A stretch of 64,000 nucleotides of DNA from Pyropia yezoensis. Its lineage: Eukaryota; Rhodophyta; Bangiophyceae; Bangiales; Bangiaceae. The position numbers and the translations under genes are program-made. Where the stretch lies: positions 3,842,882 to 3,906,881 of the forward strand of contig CM020618.1 in assembly GCA_009829735.1 (NCBI GenBank), read 5' to 3'. The number at the start of each line of letters is the position of its first letter. Position 1 is the stretch's first letter. Below are positions 22,604-34,265 of the stretch, piece by piece. Under the pieces are notes generated by a model. The model had not been told where the DNA came from. It made no database searches and saw only the letters and a program-made list of their open reading frames with translations.

Positions 22604-22832
22604 CAGTGCGACCCCTCACTTGCCCTGGGGTAGACCAGGGAGGTGGCACCCCTTCCAGTGTCCGACAGTTGTCCTGGAATGTTTGAAGTTCAGCGATCTG
22701 GACGGTATGAGTCAATCAGCGCCCGTCAATCGCTCAAATATGAGCCGCCCGGCCGGGCCACTTCACGCGTACCCCCCCCTCACTTATGCCGATCGGCACA
22801 ACTGCGGGGCGGCCAAGTGAGGGGTCGCACTG
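22604..22832. mobile_element. 229-bp MITE with perfect 19-bp terminal inverted repeats
   Basis: The left end CAGTGCGACCCCTCACTTG (22604-22622) is repeated exactly in reverse at 22814-22832, and TA dinucleotides flank both sides (22602-22603, 22833-22834). CAGT ends with TA duplications are typical of Tc1/mariner-superfamily non-autonomous elements. The interior is noncoding. Confidence 0.85.
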
Positions 22833-22920
22833 TAGTCGAATACGGACTGTAGTCGAGCGGGTGAGGGAGGGGGCCCCTCAAAGCGTTCAGATGCTTGTCC
22901 TTTTCGTGATGGTACATAAG

Positions 22921-23375
22921 TATTGCAGTTTTCCGAATTTTGTCCCATATGGACAAGAGCAAGAGCAAGAGTACAAGAGCAATGGCCAATCGCATGCTGG
23001 CAGCAGAGGGCTTAGCAATGGCGTGCTGCAACACATCTGTCCGAAGAACCGGATGATTGGCTATGGCCACAACTGCTCTCGCAACGAACGCTGGTTGGTC
23101 GAAACACTCTTGTTTTTTCATCGGATCTCGCCGGTTGGCCCTTTATCTCAGGTCATCTCTGTCAAGAACAGTGCGAAGCGCTCAGCCGGTGCCTGTTCTG
23201 CCCTCGAAGTGGTCCGAAATCCCGAGAGAATCCCCGATCACTCTGTTCGTACAACAACGGACCCTCATGCAGAGCAGTCATTGGCCAGAGAGGCAGCATC
23301 TGAGTCATATCATTGGTCACACACAGTTTGCTGTTGCTCTTGTCCACATGGGACAAAATTGGGAGAACTGCAATA
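22921..23375. mobile_element. ~455-bp inverted-repeat element, copy 2 (diverged)
   Basis: Ends TATTGCAGTTTTCCGAATTT and, in reverse, AATTGGGAGAACTGCAATA; same terminal consensus and length as the copies at 21.4 and 35.0 kb, but internally more diverged. An A/G-rich GACAAGAGCAAGAG tract follows the left end. Noncoding. Confidence 0.7.
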
Positions 23376-23744
23376 GCAGTGGTAACAAAAGACTCCGACT
23401 CCCGGTAGTGAGTTCAAAAACTTCTGCCGCGCGTCACTCGTCCTGTGGCCCGAGCCAAGATTATGCAACGCGTACGCGATCATATCCAGGGGTCTCCCGA
23501 GGAAGTAGCCCACTTCCGTACCGCACCATTCGGAGTACAGTACTGTACCGACGTGATACACCACCAAGTTGTAAGGTCAGTCGGCGGAGACCCACGCGCA
23601 CACTCGCGCACGCACGCCGCCCGACCCTACGACCACACCGCACCGCACACACTGCTAGCGGCGGTGGCACACTCGTAGGAGACGGTGGGGGCTCCGGGGA
23701 AGAAGAAGGGTGTTGTAAGGATTTTCCCCCTAATCCCATGCCTC
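23376..23744. other. Non-genic spacer
   Basis: Contains GCGTACGCGATCATAT and AAGTAGCCCACTTC (about 23468-23518), matching the sequence next to copy 1 at 21.35 kb, so probably another remnant of the CAGTGCG-type repeat. No gene seen. Confidence 0.4.
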
Positions 23745-26700
23745 ATCGTCGGCGACCGGAACCACATGCAACTCAATCACACACACTGCATGGCGTTGTA
23801 TTTCACAATTTTCCACTGCAACGTACTGCAACATCACGCGAAGACCGTCCACTGATGAAAAGAGAGCACCACTGCAATAGTTGTCATGACTTGTGTATCG
23901 CCGCATCTTCTTGTATTTCCCTGCAACACAGATCCCTCATGCACATCACCGCTCCTCAGACACTGGCCATCGCGACTCCGACAGTCGCATCGGACAAGCT
24001 GTTCGAGTCACGGACGACGAAACATCGACCTTTCGTTCTCCACGCCTACACGCCCGGCCGCCAGTGTCGCCTTCGTTCAAAATACATCGCTGAAGAGTCC
24101 ACCACTTCTTCCGACCCGACCAGATCGCGCAGTCCAGACGTTTCAGGACATCTGATTGACCACACAGCCTCGCCCGAGCCTCCATTCACGCAGGCTACTT
24201 TTTGGCATCCCCTCCTGAACATGCTCATTTGCGCATCTACCGACGCCAGTGAGCTGATTCTGGACTCAGCTTGTCTTAAATCGCACCAAGATCCTCCACA
24301 AGCGATGATCCAGTTCCCGGCTCGCACCCCTCCCACATCACCACGCGAAGTACCTCCCGAGAATCGTCTTTGGGGAGGGGCACGGTGCCTTCTGGGCCCA
24401 AGTCAGAGGACTGTCGACTTGGTGCCGTCAGCGAAGAGCAAGAGCCTGTACGTCTGCGAGTCCATGAGTGAAGATTTCACCGAATCGCCTCTCGTTGCAA
24501 CGTCCTGAGCAATCCCCACCCCTCTTTCCCAGAATTCTCATCTGACTGCTCAAATCCTAGTCAATCGCAGCTCCCGAAGCTCTCTGCCTCCCCGCCCCCC
24601 CGCGCCCCCCTAGCCCTCCCAGTTGCTCATGTTGACCCCCCCTCCAAGAAGGGCTCTCAGTACATCAATTCAGCTCTTGGAACTTGTTCGGGAGGACGAA
24701 TGACGCCGGGAGCAAGACGCTGGGCTCATTCGACAGCGTGATCCCCCGCTCCCGGGCAAGCTACTGCGACGTAAAAAAATATCCCGCAGGGGCATGGAGG
24801 ACTGAAAAGCTACCAAATCGGTCTCACTTCAGATTTCTTCTCGAGAAAGTTAGCAGACCTTAATTGTTCATGATAAGTCTCATTCGACACCACTATCGTG
24901 AATTTGCATAGGGGCACCATCGCGTTCTGATTGGTCGATGTGATGATATGTTTTGAAAACGTTGCATTTCCGCATGCTCTCTTGATGACTTACGTTATAA
25001 TGCTCGAGCATTCCGAAATTGGGGATGCTTCAAGTACGTTTTCGTCAGTATTTTAACTTGCCGTGTGCGCAAGTACAGGATCTTTTGTTGAATTCTTACA
25101 GAATCTGAACAGATTGGGCAGATCCTTGCACGGGCTTGCTCCATATGAAGATTATTTGCGTGACCAATCAGCGCAATCCGCCACCACCACATGGCGCCCA
25201 ATGAATGAACTGGTGGCTACCGTCGCTGCGGTGGAGACCGCACGCCATTGGATGCGTGCGGAGCACGAACCGGGCTTGCCACACATTGCCCCCTCCACCC
25301 ACCGCCTTGCCTCCACCTCACCCCCCCCTCCACACCCCGCTCGCACTCTCCACCATCCCCTGCAGGCGCTCTCCCGGACTGCCCCTTCTCCCACCGTGTC
25401 GTGTCCCATTCCTTTCCTGCTCCCCCCCCACCCCCCCCCGTCTCCACCCCCCGCGCCCCCCTTCTCTCCATCTCCTCTCCCACTTCCCCGCACCCATGCC
25501 CCCCCCCCACCCCCCCCCCTCTCCACCCCTCGCGCCCCCCCCGCGTCCCTCCATCTCCTCTCCCGCTTCCCCGCACCCACGCTCTTCCTTTTCCGCTTAC
25601 TCTTCTTGTCCACCACTCAGGTATGTGCGGAGGATGTCATGGGTGGTGCATGTGGGTGGATCGGCTGGACGGAGCTGCTCTGGTGATGTACGTGGGTGTG
25701 TGCGCGGGGGGCTGCTCGCGCGGTGGTACGAGAGGGCGTGTGGGAGGGTGGCAGTTGCCGTGCTGGTGGCGGTAGGAAGACGATACACATGGGAGTGCCA
25801 TACATGCACAGTTCCATGTCATGCGCTACATTGGCTTGCATTTCCCTGCATGTAAGTTGCGTTGGCTTGCAATTACCTGCATGTTTTTGATATTCACGAG
25901 TTTTTTGCCCGCTACGTACCTTTCGCAGTTCCTTCTTAATGTGATCCTTACCGCGCTCGCGTCCTCTCTTCCCTTCCCCTCCGCCCCCGGCTTTCCGGCT
26001 CCCCTCCACGCGATTTCGCACCCCCCGGCGCCCTCTCCCTCCTCCCCTTGGTCTTTCTGTGTACCCATCAGGTTTGCGCAGAGTATGCCGTGAGTGGTGC
26101 ATGTGGATGGATGAGCCGGACGCAGCTGCTATGGTGATTTAGGTGGGTGCGTCGGCGGGTGGATGCGTCTGCTGTGGTACGGGAGGACATGCGGGCGGGA
26201 GGCCGCGGGCGTAGTTGTGTGCGTCGGGTGACGGCGAGTACAGGCGGCCGCGCGTGGGAGCACCAGCAGGCGTGCGGAGTGTCTGGCGGGATCCGTTGAA
26301 CGGTGTGTCTGCCCACTGTGTCAGGGACGGCGGGTGTCTGGGGCGGCGCAGACACTGCGGCGAGGCATTGACGTCGATGCGGCAAGTGGCTGTGACTGTG
26401 TCTGATTCGCATGTGTGTCTGTGCCTGTGTCTATTCACCTGATCAGGCAGCTCCAGGTGGCCCGCCTCTGTAATACGTGTCCAAATGCTTTGAGAAGGTG
26501 CTGAGTAACTACTTAAGTGAACAAAAATGGATGAGCGATTCCACAAGGACCGGAATAAAAGGGGCCGTCATCCGGCGTCATCCGGACTGTGCCGGACACG
26601 CACTGTAGTGGCCTATTCAACTCTATGTGTTTCACACTGCAATCTAGCTTGCATTGAGGTGTGTTACGGGATGCAATACACGTGGTGTATGGTGCATCAG

Positions 26701-26826
26701 ACCATTCTTGCTGCCCTTTTTCGGTGCCTGAGCTGCAAGCATCTGCCTGTATCTACTGCATTTCAAACAGGCGTTGAAATACAAGAAAACATGCAGTGAA
26801 ATACAGTGGTTCCGGTCGCCGACGAT
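23745..26826. mobile_element. Candidate ~3.1-kb non-autonomous DNA transposon bounded by a 21-bp inverted repeat
   Basis: ATCGTCGGCGACCGGAACCAC at 23745-23765 recurs exactly in reverse at 26806-26826. Inside both ends are dense TGCA and TGTATTTC motifs (for example 23780-23930 and 26620-26800), resembling subterminal transposase-binding repeats. The interior has no recognisable transposase: 24500-25250 is unremarkable AT-richer sequence, 25260-25610 is C-rich low complexity, and 25800-25900 again has TGCA motifs. No clear target duplication flanks it, so the boundary call is tentative. Confidence 0.4.
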
Positions 26827-26928
26827 ACCTAAGGGATAATGTCTGGGACCTCTCCGTACAGATCCTGCCGAACCAACTCATGGCAATATGGATCAATTCC
26901 TTGTATTGTGGGGCATGACGCGGTGTAC

Positions 26929-27499
26929 TGTAGCATCCCTGGCCCCGACTTGGCGCCGACCCGGGACTACAACCAGAGGGCACCAGGTGCCAGAACACGC
27001 CCGCCGTGTGGTGATGGTTGGCGGCCGTGGCCCGTGCACGGCACTGGGATGCGGTGGACTACGCTATCCACACGTGAGAGAGGGATTTCTGATGGGTTTT
27101 TGCATACTTGTGAGGGACTTGATTTGAGAGAATTTGAGTGTGAGATTAGTGAGTGGGAATAGAATTAGTAGTGATAGTGGCCCCCGACCTGACGAGGTAA
27201 GACTCGGGTCGGGGCCACTCGGGGTTATGGGGGGGCTACCTGGCCAACGTGCCGAGGCTCCCCCAGATGCACGTTAAGAGGGACAGCGAGGCGCCCTTGG
27301 CCCGCGCCCTCAGGAAAAATACAACTGCGCGTTTGCTTTCCTCTTCCCCGTGTGCACTACCGTGCGTATCTGTTTGCTCTGCGAGCAGGCACGTGAGGCA
27401 ACAGGCGTACCATTCTCGTAGCTCCCCTTTCTGTGTTACCTGTCCCTTTCCCCCGAGGGATATTGACACGTGTCTGAGAGGATCGAGTTTTATACCACA
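26929..27499 (+). repeat. Solo LTR of the element-A family
   Basis: 571 bp, beginning TGTAGCATCC and ending TATACCACA, nearly identical to the two LTRs of element A (53485-54055 and 62563-63133). It is flanked by a perfect 5-bp duplication, TGTAC (26924-26928 and 27500-27504), the signature of LTR-LTR recombination removing the interior after a normal integration. Confidence 0.93.
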
Positions 27500-28598
27500 T
27501 GTACCTTCCAGACTCAACATGAGTCAGCCGCTGTCTCACGGTGTCTGCTGGCCGGACGACAGCAGCCATCGACAACCAATCATGGCCTGTCGAAGGGTGC
27601 CACCGTCAGCACCCATGACGAGCCACATCTGCCACAGCTGGCGAGTGCGTTAGAATGTCCTCGCTGCAGCATTGCAGCAATGTGACTGGCTAGCCGGCTG
27701 GCAGGTTCGATCGACTCGATCGAACCGTGCTTACAGGCCTCTCGGACCTTCGGACCGACTGGCGACTGGGGCCGGCTGGGACGGCGCACTAGGCGTCGCA
27801 CGCCGGACCCCTTCGTTTGGGGTCAACTGGGGCTGCACTCCTTTAGTGCGCACGTCCGCCCATGCTTTGTTCTGAGAGCCATGCTTTGTTCTTGGGCCGT
27901 TTTGTGCCCACCGGCGGCGCGACGGGGAAACGCATGCTTTGGGGCACCTCGGGTGCCCCGACGCGAGTATATAGTGCGTGGGTGTCGGCGCCACCGGGGG
28001 AGACCGGACGGGCAACCACAGACACAGACCAAAGATGACCTTAACCCTTTGAACCCCCCTCGATCACGACCGACGTCGCGCTGTCTTCTTCCCCAGACTC
28101 ACTACCGTCACCATCTCCATCCTCTTCCCCGCACCCTGTCGCCCTATTGGCGGGCACGGGTCGCTGACACCATCACGAGTACGTTGAGGGCTGCCCAAGT
28201 GCGGGTGATTCCTCACAGGTGTCCAGGGTGTGGGGGTGTCCAGTGGGGGTGAGCTTGACGACGGTGGGCAGGTGGTCGGAGGTAAAGTGGTCTTTGCTTG
28301 GGGTCTCGGGTTCGATGGTCAATGGTCTGCCCCCCCCCCTCTCTCTGCCCTTGCCCTCGGTCACTCCGTACATATACCCTCGAGGGGTCTCTCAGAAGGC
28401 CCTCCGCGTAGTCCCTCGGAGGTCGGGCACCAGGTACCTCGAAATCGGCGGGAGCGGTCACCCCCTCTCTTACAAGGCGTGTTCAGAGGGGTTGCATGGG
28501 CGTCCGAGGACCCGGCGTCGGCACGGGTCTTGGCGTGGCCATGGGACCCTCTAGAACCACGCATGGCGGTCTCGGATTGGTCCGGATGGCAGCCTTGG
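27500..28598. other. Non-genic region
   Basis: Unique-looking sequence without a recognisable gene. A TATATAG sequence lies near 27970 and a C-rich stretch near 28330. Open frames of 80-160 codons exist but none has family features. Confidence 0.4.
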
Positions 28599-28780
28599 AT
28601 GGAGGCCCTGAATGGAGGCCCCGAATGGAGGCCTCGGATCGAGGCCTCGGATGGAGGCCCCAGATGGAGTCCCCGGATGGAGGCCTCGGATGAAGGCCCT
28701 GAATAGAGGCCCCGGACGGAGGCCTCGGATCGAGGCCTCGGATGGAGGCCCCCGATGGAGTCCCCGGACGGAGGCCTCGG
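28599..28780. repeat. 13-bp minisatellite with 7-unit higher-order period
   Basis: Fourteen back-to-back 13-bp units of the form ATGGAGGCCYCGG, exactly 182 bp. Variants are ordered: units 1-7 and 8-14 align pairwise (e.g. units 4 and 11 ATCGAGGCCTCGG; units 6 and 13 ATGGAGTCCCCGG), so a 91-bp block of seven units was duplicated. A 13-bp period shifts frame, so it is not coding. Confidence 0.92.
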
Positions 28781-29497
28781 ATGGATGCCGCCAAGTGCAA
28801 TGTCAAGCCGCCTCTGTGTGGGCCGCATTGACACTCCGACATGCTACGTTATAGCGTCCGGGCACAGTGTTGGCCTCGACGTAGGGCCGCCAGCGTCATG
28901 GTGCAATGTCATCACAGGGACACGTGGAGTTGAACTTTGGATGTTTAAGGTCAAAAGTGGTCCCCGAAATCCGCTCGGCCACGGACAAATCTCGACAGCA
29001 CTGGTTTTTGGCTGAGATTTAATCCGCCGGTCCGTGGGTAATTCTGAGCGAGTCACAGGAGAAATTGCGCTGCAAGGATTTAGTCCTCACACATGTGCAG
29101 TAATGTGGCGGGTGGCGAGAGGAATCGCGACATGGAGCCTACAAAACGAAGAGTACGAAGATCCCTGTTCCGACTTGGACGGGAAAAATGTGAAGGGGAC
29201 GGGCGGACAGAGGAGGCGGACCTCGTCTGCGACTTGGAGGATCGTCGTGAAGGAGGAAAGATGCGGGAGGGGGGGCGGGGCAGCGGGATGGGGATGCGGG
29301 GGGGCCTGACCAGAATGGTGCCAAACCGAAACTCATGGCCGCAGATGGGGAGTACAACGGGATTGACAGGGTACGGAGGGGCACGCAGGTGGCGCGACGC
29401 AGACGGTGGCGGTACGACGCATGGAGCTTGTATCTAGACAAGAGGATGATGTGGGGGAAAGCGTAAACAGACACAATGAGAGTGTGTGGAAGAAAAC
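28781..29497. other. Non-genic region
   Basis: No supported gene. Lies between the minisatellite and the small minus-strand coding remnant; purine-rich around 29150-29300. Confidence 0.4.
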
Positions 29498-29602
29498 TCA
29501 CAGGTCGTCCTTCTCCGCGTCCAGAACCAAATCCACTGTCTTATCAATCGCAGCGACGTCGCTCTCAGCATCCATCCACCGCTGCGCCGCGCGCACGCGG
29601 TC
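29498..29602 (-). pseudogene. Fragment paralogous to the 22.1-kb acidic ORF tail
   Basis: Reads RVRAAQRWMDAESD ... VLDAEKDDL then a stop, matching about 20 of 34 residues of the protein tail at 22072-22175. On the coding strand the homology begins right after CCCCCCACCTAG, which looks like a splice acceptor, so it may be a terminal exon. No upstream partner exon was recognised, so it is listed as a remnant of unknown function. Confidence 0.4.
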
Positions 29603-32600
29603 TAGGTGGGGGGGAGACACCGCGGGGGGGGGAAGGGGCTCGAGGTGGGGGGCCGCGGGAGGGGGACGTGGGGGAGGGGGAAGTCATAGAAATATTCACG
29701 ACGAAAGTGATTCGCAAGCAGTTTAACCGGATCAACGTATCGCACGATTAGATTGTAGCGGCCCGGTCCCAGAAGGCAGTCGCGAGAGGGTGAAGCGTTG
29801 AAAGAGCGGTACCAGGCGAGAGAAGCGGGCGATGCGGGTGACACCCGTGGCGTCGCCGATTTCCCGTCCGTTGCACAGTGACGTTTTCAAACGGTGCGTT
29901 CGCGCGACAGGAAGTCGAGAAGCACTGTAGATTTATGCAACGCTCCAGAACGGGCTCGAAGAAATACACTATTGGAATATTGTGGTACAAAGCTGAGGAG
30001 CTCTCGCGTGCGTTGTTCGGCTCGTTTATCGTGCTTTTCTATAAAATGCCCGGACAAGGACGTGCGGCGTTTCCCGTGTCTGTTCAGACACTGTTCCATT
30101 GGCCTGGGCGGGGGTGGTCCGGACACGACGTCTGACTGAGGCAAAACGTTCCAGCCACCAGACCCGGGAATTCCAATCATCTGTATTGCCTCGCGTGGAA
30201 AAGCTCGCGATTTGTATCTCCCCGCCGGACGTGTCACCCGCTAGCCCGAAAAGAAGGCCTCTCCGTTGCTCCTGGTGGGCCTCTCTGTGACCCACTTTTT
30301 CGCTGAAAATACCTGCGCACCGCGCCGGGTGGCCCTCTAGAACCCCAGGTCGGCTTCCGGCCGATCCATCTGCTAACTGAGGCACTGGGGGCGCCCCTGC
30401 CCCCAATTGGCTGGAACGCTGCAGCCGCAGACACCAGCCACGCCTGAAATGGGCTCGGAACGCCGCAGCCTCCAGACCGCGTCAGGGAGCTTTGGACGCT
30501 GCCCACCGCAAGTTAGAGTTTCATGGCGGCTTGGCATTGGACAAGCAAAGAATAGTTGATCAACAGAGGATCTCCCATTCTCTCGCGTTATGGGAACCTC
30601 GGGGACGTTGATTGTTCGCGTCAGAAACAGAGTCGTGTGCTGTGTTTCGGCAATGACGTGAGGTCGCTCTGCAGAGAACCCATGTCCGACTAATCGCCTT
30701 CTCACCATGGCACACGCACCGGCCACTTCGAGGAGGCTGGGATGGCCTTCTCCGGCGCCTGTATCGACTTCGTAGCTTCGTGGGACCTCGGAATGGATGG
30801 GTCACCCTCCGGCACTCCAGTCGAGCGTCCTATCGCAAGAATAACCACGGAACACGCTGTACAAGAACATTTAGCACCCATTTTTTATGGTGATCTCCCG
30901 CGTGAGGCCCAGAAGCACCCATTGACCATTGGCAGCTACCAGAAGCTTCTTCTTCCGGGAGCACGCACCGTCGTCCCCCTCACTGTCCACCGCCCACATC
31001 CGCCACCGTCGTCCCCACACCATTCTCGCCACCTCAACCTTCTCCCCCCCCATGTGCTGCTCCGTCAGCGAGAGCGTTCGCGGCAATGGCAGCGGCTGTG
31101 GTAACGGCAGCGGTAGGAGTGGCGGCGGCGTTGGCGGTGGCGCCGAGGCGCTGGCGGCGGCGGCGGTGACGATGCCGAGGCGGCCACGGCCGCATTGGCG
31201 CCCGCAACTGTCGAGGTGGGCTGGGGCGGTGGCGGCGGCAGCAGGTAGGGGGCGGGTGGGGGCTGGGGGGAAGAGACTCATCGGCAGGCGGGCGGCGCAA
31301 GCATAGCCTCTGCGGTGGGGGGGAGGGCGGCGGCGGTAGTGTGCTGGCGCCGTCGCCGCCGGGCCGCCACGGGGGGGGGAGGGATGGTGGCGCTTGGAGC
31401 GGGTGTGCCGATGATAGAGGATGGGGTGGGGGCGGCGGGGGTGCGGTTGGTCGCGGTGGGTTGAGCGTGAGTGATCCACCCCCGCCGTGGTGGCGTCCGC
31501 GGGTAGGCCGCGGCGGCCAGTGGCCCGTCACCTAGCCGAGACTCCTTTTGGCACCCACCCCTATGTTGTCGCTGCCGTGTTGCTGGATGCGTGAGCTGGT
31601 GGAGTGGGGGGCGTGGGGGGGGGTGGGAGGGACGCGGGGGAGGTTAGATGGTGTTGTGGAAGGAGCTACGGGTATCATGTAGGGGTGGCCGACTTCGGCT
31701 GGCGTTGCGCCTGCCATCTGGCCGTCGCGAAGCGGAGCGCGTGCGTGTACTTCTGAGGAGGGTCAGGCGTTGACAGAGAAAAAGACGAAATATATGAACC
31801 ACTGCCACTGCCGCACCTGCCACTGCCACTGCTGCCTCCCCTGGTAGGCCCGATAGGCGGTGGTACCGCGAAGCTCCTCGTCGGGTTGCGGCTGACGTGG
31901 CTGAGCCGGCCGCGGGGGCGCGGGGGGGCGAGGAGGGCGGCCTGGGGAGGCCCGCCGGCCGCTGGGCGACCTTGCGCAACTCCGCCGTCGCCGTCGCGCG
32001 TGCGCATCCTGGCCGCGCAGCGGGGGGGGGGGCGGACGGGCGGGAGGGGCAGGGGCGCCGCCGCCGCCGCCGCGACCGCATCCCTGCCGCCGCCGCCGCC
32101 GAGACCGCGTCCCTGCCGCTGCCGCCGCCGCCATATCCGCCGCAACAGCCACCACCCCCACCGCCGCCGCCGCCACCGCCTCCGCAAACGCCGCTGCCGC
32201 ATCCGCGGGCGCCCCCGGCGGCGGGGTTGCCCGCCCGACCGGCGGCGCCCCCCTCGCTGCGGCTGGGTGTGGTGGGGAGAGGTGGCACTCACAGCCCGAG
32301 CACCACCGTCGCCAGCCGCCTTCACTATGTCCCGCGCTGCTGTCGCTGCACCCCGCACCCCTGCCACGGCGACTGGCCTCGTCACCCCCGATGCGGCCGC
32401 CGCGGCCGCGACGCCCGCCGCCGCCGTCGCCCGTGGCGTGCGCAAGCGGCCGCCGCCGCCACGGACGAGCGGCCTCGCGCGCGGGCGCCCGGTGGAGCCG
32501 GCGGTCGCGCGCGCCGAGGCGCCGCAGCCGCCGGCAAGTCGCCGTTGCCCCGTGCAGCCACCCGCGAGGGGGGCGCCCGGCGGCAGGGGGAATTCGCCCG

Positions 32601-32720
32601 TCACTTTACCCGTCACTCTACGAGCCCACCTATGCGGCGCCTCCACAGACGTTCCCCACCATCACGAACAAGCACGAAGCGTTCCTGTCACAAACACTCG
32701 GGGAGAAATAGAATATTGAA
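29603..32720. other. Non-genic region: dispersed repeat and GC-rich simple sequence
   Basis: 30027-30056 carries 30 nt (containing TTTTCTATAAAATGCCCGG) found again in reverse at 34803-34832. From about 31080 to 32620 the sequence is almost pure GC with CCG/CGC/GGC triplet runs; long frames on both strands there (up to 323 codons) result from scarcity of stops and encode only Ala/Arg/Gly/Pro repeats. No gene supported. Confidence 0.45.
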
Positions 32721-32729
32721 GTAGAACAG

Positions 32730-34265
32730 TTGTGCACTCAAAAAGGACTCTGCGGTGGCGACCCCACTACCCCTGCATCCCCGCCCACCCCCAGCCCCCC
32801 CCTCCCCTACCTAAAACCCGCCGCCCTCCCAGCACGAAGCTCCCCCAAGCACAAGCCCCCCCACAGTACCCAACCAAGCTGCACGACTACGAGCACTCTG
32901 CGGCCTTCCCCCTCCCCCCCCCCACGTCAAGCTCCTCTTACCGTCTTCCCCCTCCCCAGCCGGCACAATCATGGCCAACCCCCCCAACTCCTACCACGAC
33001 GACAACAGCTGTCCCCTCCTCCGGCCCCCGTCAGCACGCCAACGCAGTCGTGTCCACCCCCCCCACCACTCCTCCACCACGACGGACGAGGACAAACAGC
33101 GTCCCCAGCGGTAGCACCTCCACAGCCGCCGCTCGTTCTCCTCCCATTAACCCAGCCCGCAGCAGCGACCGTCACCACCCCCCCCAGCCGCAACCACCGT
33201 CGCCGCTCGCCTGCACTCCCAGAGCACAATCGACACCGCCGCCATCCCATACCGCTGTCGTCACAACTGGGGGCGGCCACGAGCAGCACCGCGGCGGAAA
33301 ACCGCCGCGAAAGACTGCCACAGCGACGACATCCCCGCAACCGTCCCCGTCCACGACCGCCGCAGCCCACCGCCGCCATCGCCGCAGTCCCTCGCACCTG
33401 CCAAGCAGCCACGACGACCAGCCATAAAACTCGCCCACCACTTCAACGCTACGGGAAAAGAAAACACGGAAAAACTAGTGATAAAAAACTGGAGGCGGCG
33501 GGGTCGCCCCCAATGACCCACCCACCCCCCGAGCACCTATTCCCCGCAAGAACCCCACCTACTCAAGCACCCTCCCCCCCTCCTCCGCACCCCCCCCAAC
33601 CCTCCACCCTCCTACCACCCACCAATTCTCCAAGCATCCACCACCCCCACCGTCACGAGCGCTCTACCAACAAGTCCCTCCCACCCTCCGTATACCTCCC
33701 CTCACCACCGTACCCCCCGGCCCGTAACCCTCAAGGCAACCCCCCCCGTACCCGCCCCCAACTTCACAGCCGCAGCAGCCCCCCCCCGTCCGCTCATCAA
33801 ACAACTACCGCCGTCGTGCACCTCCCCCCACTTAAATCGCCACGTACGTGGACACCCCTTGCCGCCGTGGATGAACGCACCCGCCCTTTCCGCCACCGCA
33901 GACGATCATCGACGCCGCCACGACGACCCCCTCCACCGCCGACACCCCATCAAACATCATGGAAACCATCCCCCCCCCCACCGTCGCTCACCACCACAAC
34001 CACAGCAATCATTCCCCCCCCCACCGTCGCCCACCACCCACAGCCACCACAGCCCCCCCACCCCCCCCCCCTCCACCACCACAGACGAGCACACCTGCCG
34101 TTGCCGTCGAGGTGGCCATCGACCGCCACCGCCGACGCTGACGCCCACCGACGTCACGACCGTCAAACGCCGTCATTGCCACGGACGGGGCTGCCGCCAC
34201 CGTCGCCTCGGACACCCACCGCCGCCAAAAAGACGGACGGCGAGCACTACGACAGCACATCATGA
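32730..34265. repeat. Purine-poor C-rich low-complexity tract
   Basis: About 1.5 kb with strong strand asymmetry: C-rich with CCA/CAC/CCCC runs and very little G on the plus strand until about 33850, then CGCC/CACC triplets. A 511-codon frame spans it and would encode only Pro/Thr/His/Arg/Ser low complexity; a second frame is equally open, so I treat it as noncoding. Confidence 0.55.

Noticed and set aside
23057-24508. 483-codon plus-strand frame
   Set aside because: Begins inside a MITE copy, crosses the inverted-repeat boundary at 23745 and shows no protein family features.
28599-28780. CRISPR array
   Set aside because: Direct 13-bp tandem repeats without spacers in a eukaryotic genome; a minisatellite.
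31644-32724. Overlapping frames of 214-323 codons on both strands
   Set aside because: All encode Arg/Ala/Gly/Pro runs from CCG/CGG triplets; open on both strands in several frames at once.
32730-34265. 511-codon Pro/Thr-rich open frame on the plus strand
   Set aside because: Two overlapping frames are open, the composition is that of the C-rich simple sequence, and there is no domain or conserved motif; stops are rare because the strand lacks the needed bases.
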